A DNA stretch of 6,264 bases from Actinomycetota bacterium (GTDB lineage: Bacteria > Actinomycetota > Actinomycetes > Nanopelagicales > Nanopelagicaceae). Positions 5,420-6,264 of the stretch are shown here, piece after piece (position 1 is the stretch's first letter; every line of letters starts with the position of its first letter). The notes under the pieces were generated by a model, which was not told where the DNA came from, did not search any database, and saw only the letters and a list, made by a program, of their open reading frames with translations. The stretch spans positions 1 through 6,264 of the forward strand of contig CANGVO010000061.1 of assembly GCA_947457445.1 (NCBI GenBank). Direction: 5' to 3'. Both the position numbers and the translations under genes were made by a program.

Positions 5420-6264
5420 ATGGCCCGCGAATACGATCTCGAGATTGCTGCAATTGGAGCAACTCTTTTATCGATCGAAAAGGTCTTGGATCTGCCTAAG
5501 TTGCAGGCAGAAGCGGTCGAACTCGAAGCGGCTGCTGGTGTTCCGAATTTGTGGGATGACCCGGAAGCGGCGCAGAAAATAACTAGCAAGTTATCTCGAG
5601 TTCAAAGCACGATTGCACGGCTTACAGGATTGCGCCGTCGCGTTGAAGATTTGCCGATTTTATTTGAGTTAGCGGGATCTGAGCCAGATGGTTCGGCGCT
5701 TAAAGATGCCGAAGGCGAACTAGATTCTGTTGTTAAGGCGATTAGCGAATTAGAAGTTACGACTTTGCTTAATGGTGAATATGACGACCGAGATGCTCTG
5801 ATAACTATTAGATCTGAAGCCGGTGGCGTTGAAGCCGCTGACTGGGCAGAAATGCTTATGCGTATGTACTTGCGTTACTGCGAACGTCATGAATTTAAAG
5901 TAGATGTACTTGAAACATCGTATGCCGAAGAAGCTGGAATCAAATCGACTACTTTTCGCGTAAACGCACCTTATGCATATGGCACTTTATCTGTGGAGCA
6001 AGGCACTCACCGCTTGGTTCGAATTTCACCTTTTGATTCACAATCTCGTCGTCATACATCTTTTGCTGGCGTGGAAGTTGTACCAGTTGTGGAACAGAGT
6101 GATCACATTGAAATCGATGAAAAAGAAATCCGCGTCGATGTGTATCGCTCATCTGGTCCTGGGGGACAAGGCGTTAACACAACGGATTCGGCTGTACGTC
6201 TTACACACATTCCAACTGGCATCGTCGTTTCATGTCAGAACGAGCGTTCGCAGATTCAAAACAA
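5420..6264 (+). CDS. prfB: Peptide chain release factor 2, 3' end outside window
   Basis: The first 281 codons of RF2 are present, out of about 365-370 expected. RF2 reads UGA and UAA stop codons in the ribosomal A site and triggers peptide release. Domain 1 is helical (about 1-110). The codon-recognition tripeptide is SPF (203-205), within [21 protein letters not shown]. This marks RF2 rather than RF1, which has PxT. The catalytic GGQ is at 248-250 in [17 protein letters not shown], followed by [16 protein letters not shown]. The early part reads straight through without the in-frame UGA frameshift used for autoregulation in many bacteria. In actinobacteria prfB is commonly followed by ftsE, ftsX and smpB, which would lie beyond the edge. 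It starts 20 nt after the TadG-like stop. Confidence 0.97.
   Translation, partial: MAREYDLEIAAIGATLLSIEKVLDLPKLQAEAVELEAAAGVPNLWDDPEAAQKITSKLSRVQSTIARLTGLRRRVEDLPILFELAGSEPDGSALKDAEGELDSVVKAISELEVTTLLNGEYDDRDALITIRSEAGGVEAADWAEMLMRMYLRYCERHEFKVDVLETSYAEEAGIKSTTFRVNAPYAYGTLSVEQGTHRLVRISPFDSQSRRHTSFAGVEVVPVVEQSDHIEIDEKEIRVDVYRSSGPGGQGVNTTDSAVRLTHIPTGIVVSCQNERSQIQN

Overview
The window looks like chromosome of a low-to-moderate-GC actinobacterium. The TadA-type ATPase carries the actinobacterial Walker A variant GGTQSGKT and the IEEVFEL box, the release factor 2 is of actinobacterial type, and at least three genes have an extended -10 hexamer (TANNNT) only 7-8 nt before the start codon, as expected for leaderless mRNAs. 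The AT-leaning composition and compact, overlapping genes would fit a streamlined freshwater lineage such as the Nanopelagicales (acI). That placement is inference from style, not from a marker search.

Layout. (1) 1-269, plus strand: C-terminal end of a short-chain dehydrogenase/reductase, cut by the window edge. (2) 284-664, minus strand: small four-helix membrane protein of unknown function, convergent with the first gene. (3) 683-1141, plus strand, divergent from it: a stand-alone GGDEF-fold protein whose active-site signature is broken (GEREF) while the allosteric c-di-GMP-binding RxxD motif is kept at the correct spacing. (4) 1239-5399, plus strand: a compact actinobacterial Tad/Flp-type pilus locus: ATPase (tadA/cpaF), two inner-membrane platform proteins (tadB, tadC), a 25-bp palindrome, a small Flp-like pilin, two TadE-like minor pilins and a TadG-like protein. 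Neighbouring genes overlap by 1-10 nt, except at the palindrome. (5) 5420-6264, plus strand: the first 281 codons of prfB (release factor 2), cut by the window edge, with its own leaderless-type promoter.

How the genes work together. The ATPase would drive assembly or retraction through the TadB/TadC platform. The Flp-like protein would be the major subunit, and the TadE/TadG-like proteins would prime, cap or anchor the fibre. The palindrome and a good Shine-Dalgarno lie exactly where expression must rise from low-copy machinery to high-copy pilin. The degenerate GGDEF protein sits where many actinobacteria have the Ssd/TadZ-like ATPase gene. The main idea worth testing is that it is a c-di-GMP receptor tied to this pilus rather than a c-di-GMP synthase. 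No prepilin peptidase, secretin or TadZ gene lies inside the window. No RNA genes, mobile elements or CRISPR arrays were seen, and no gene-free stretch exceeds 97 nt.
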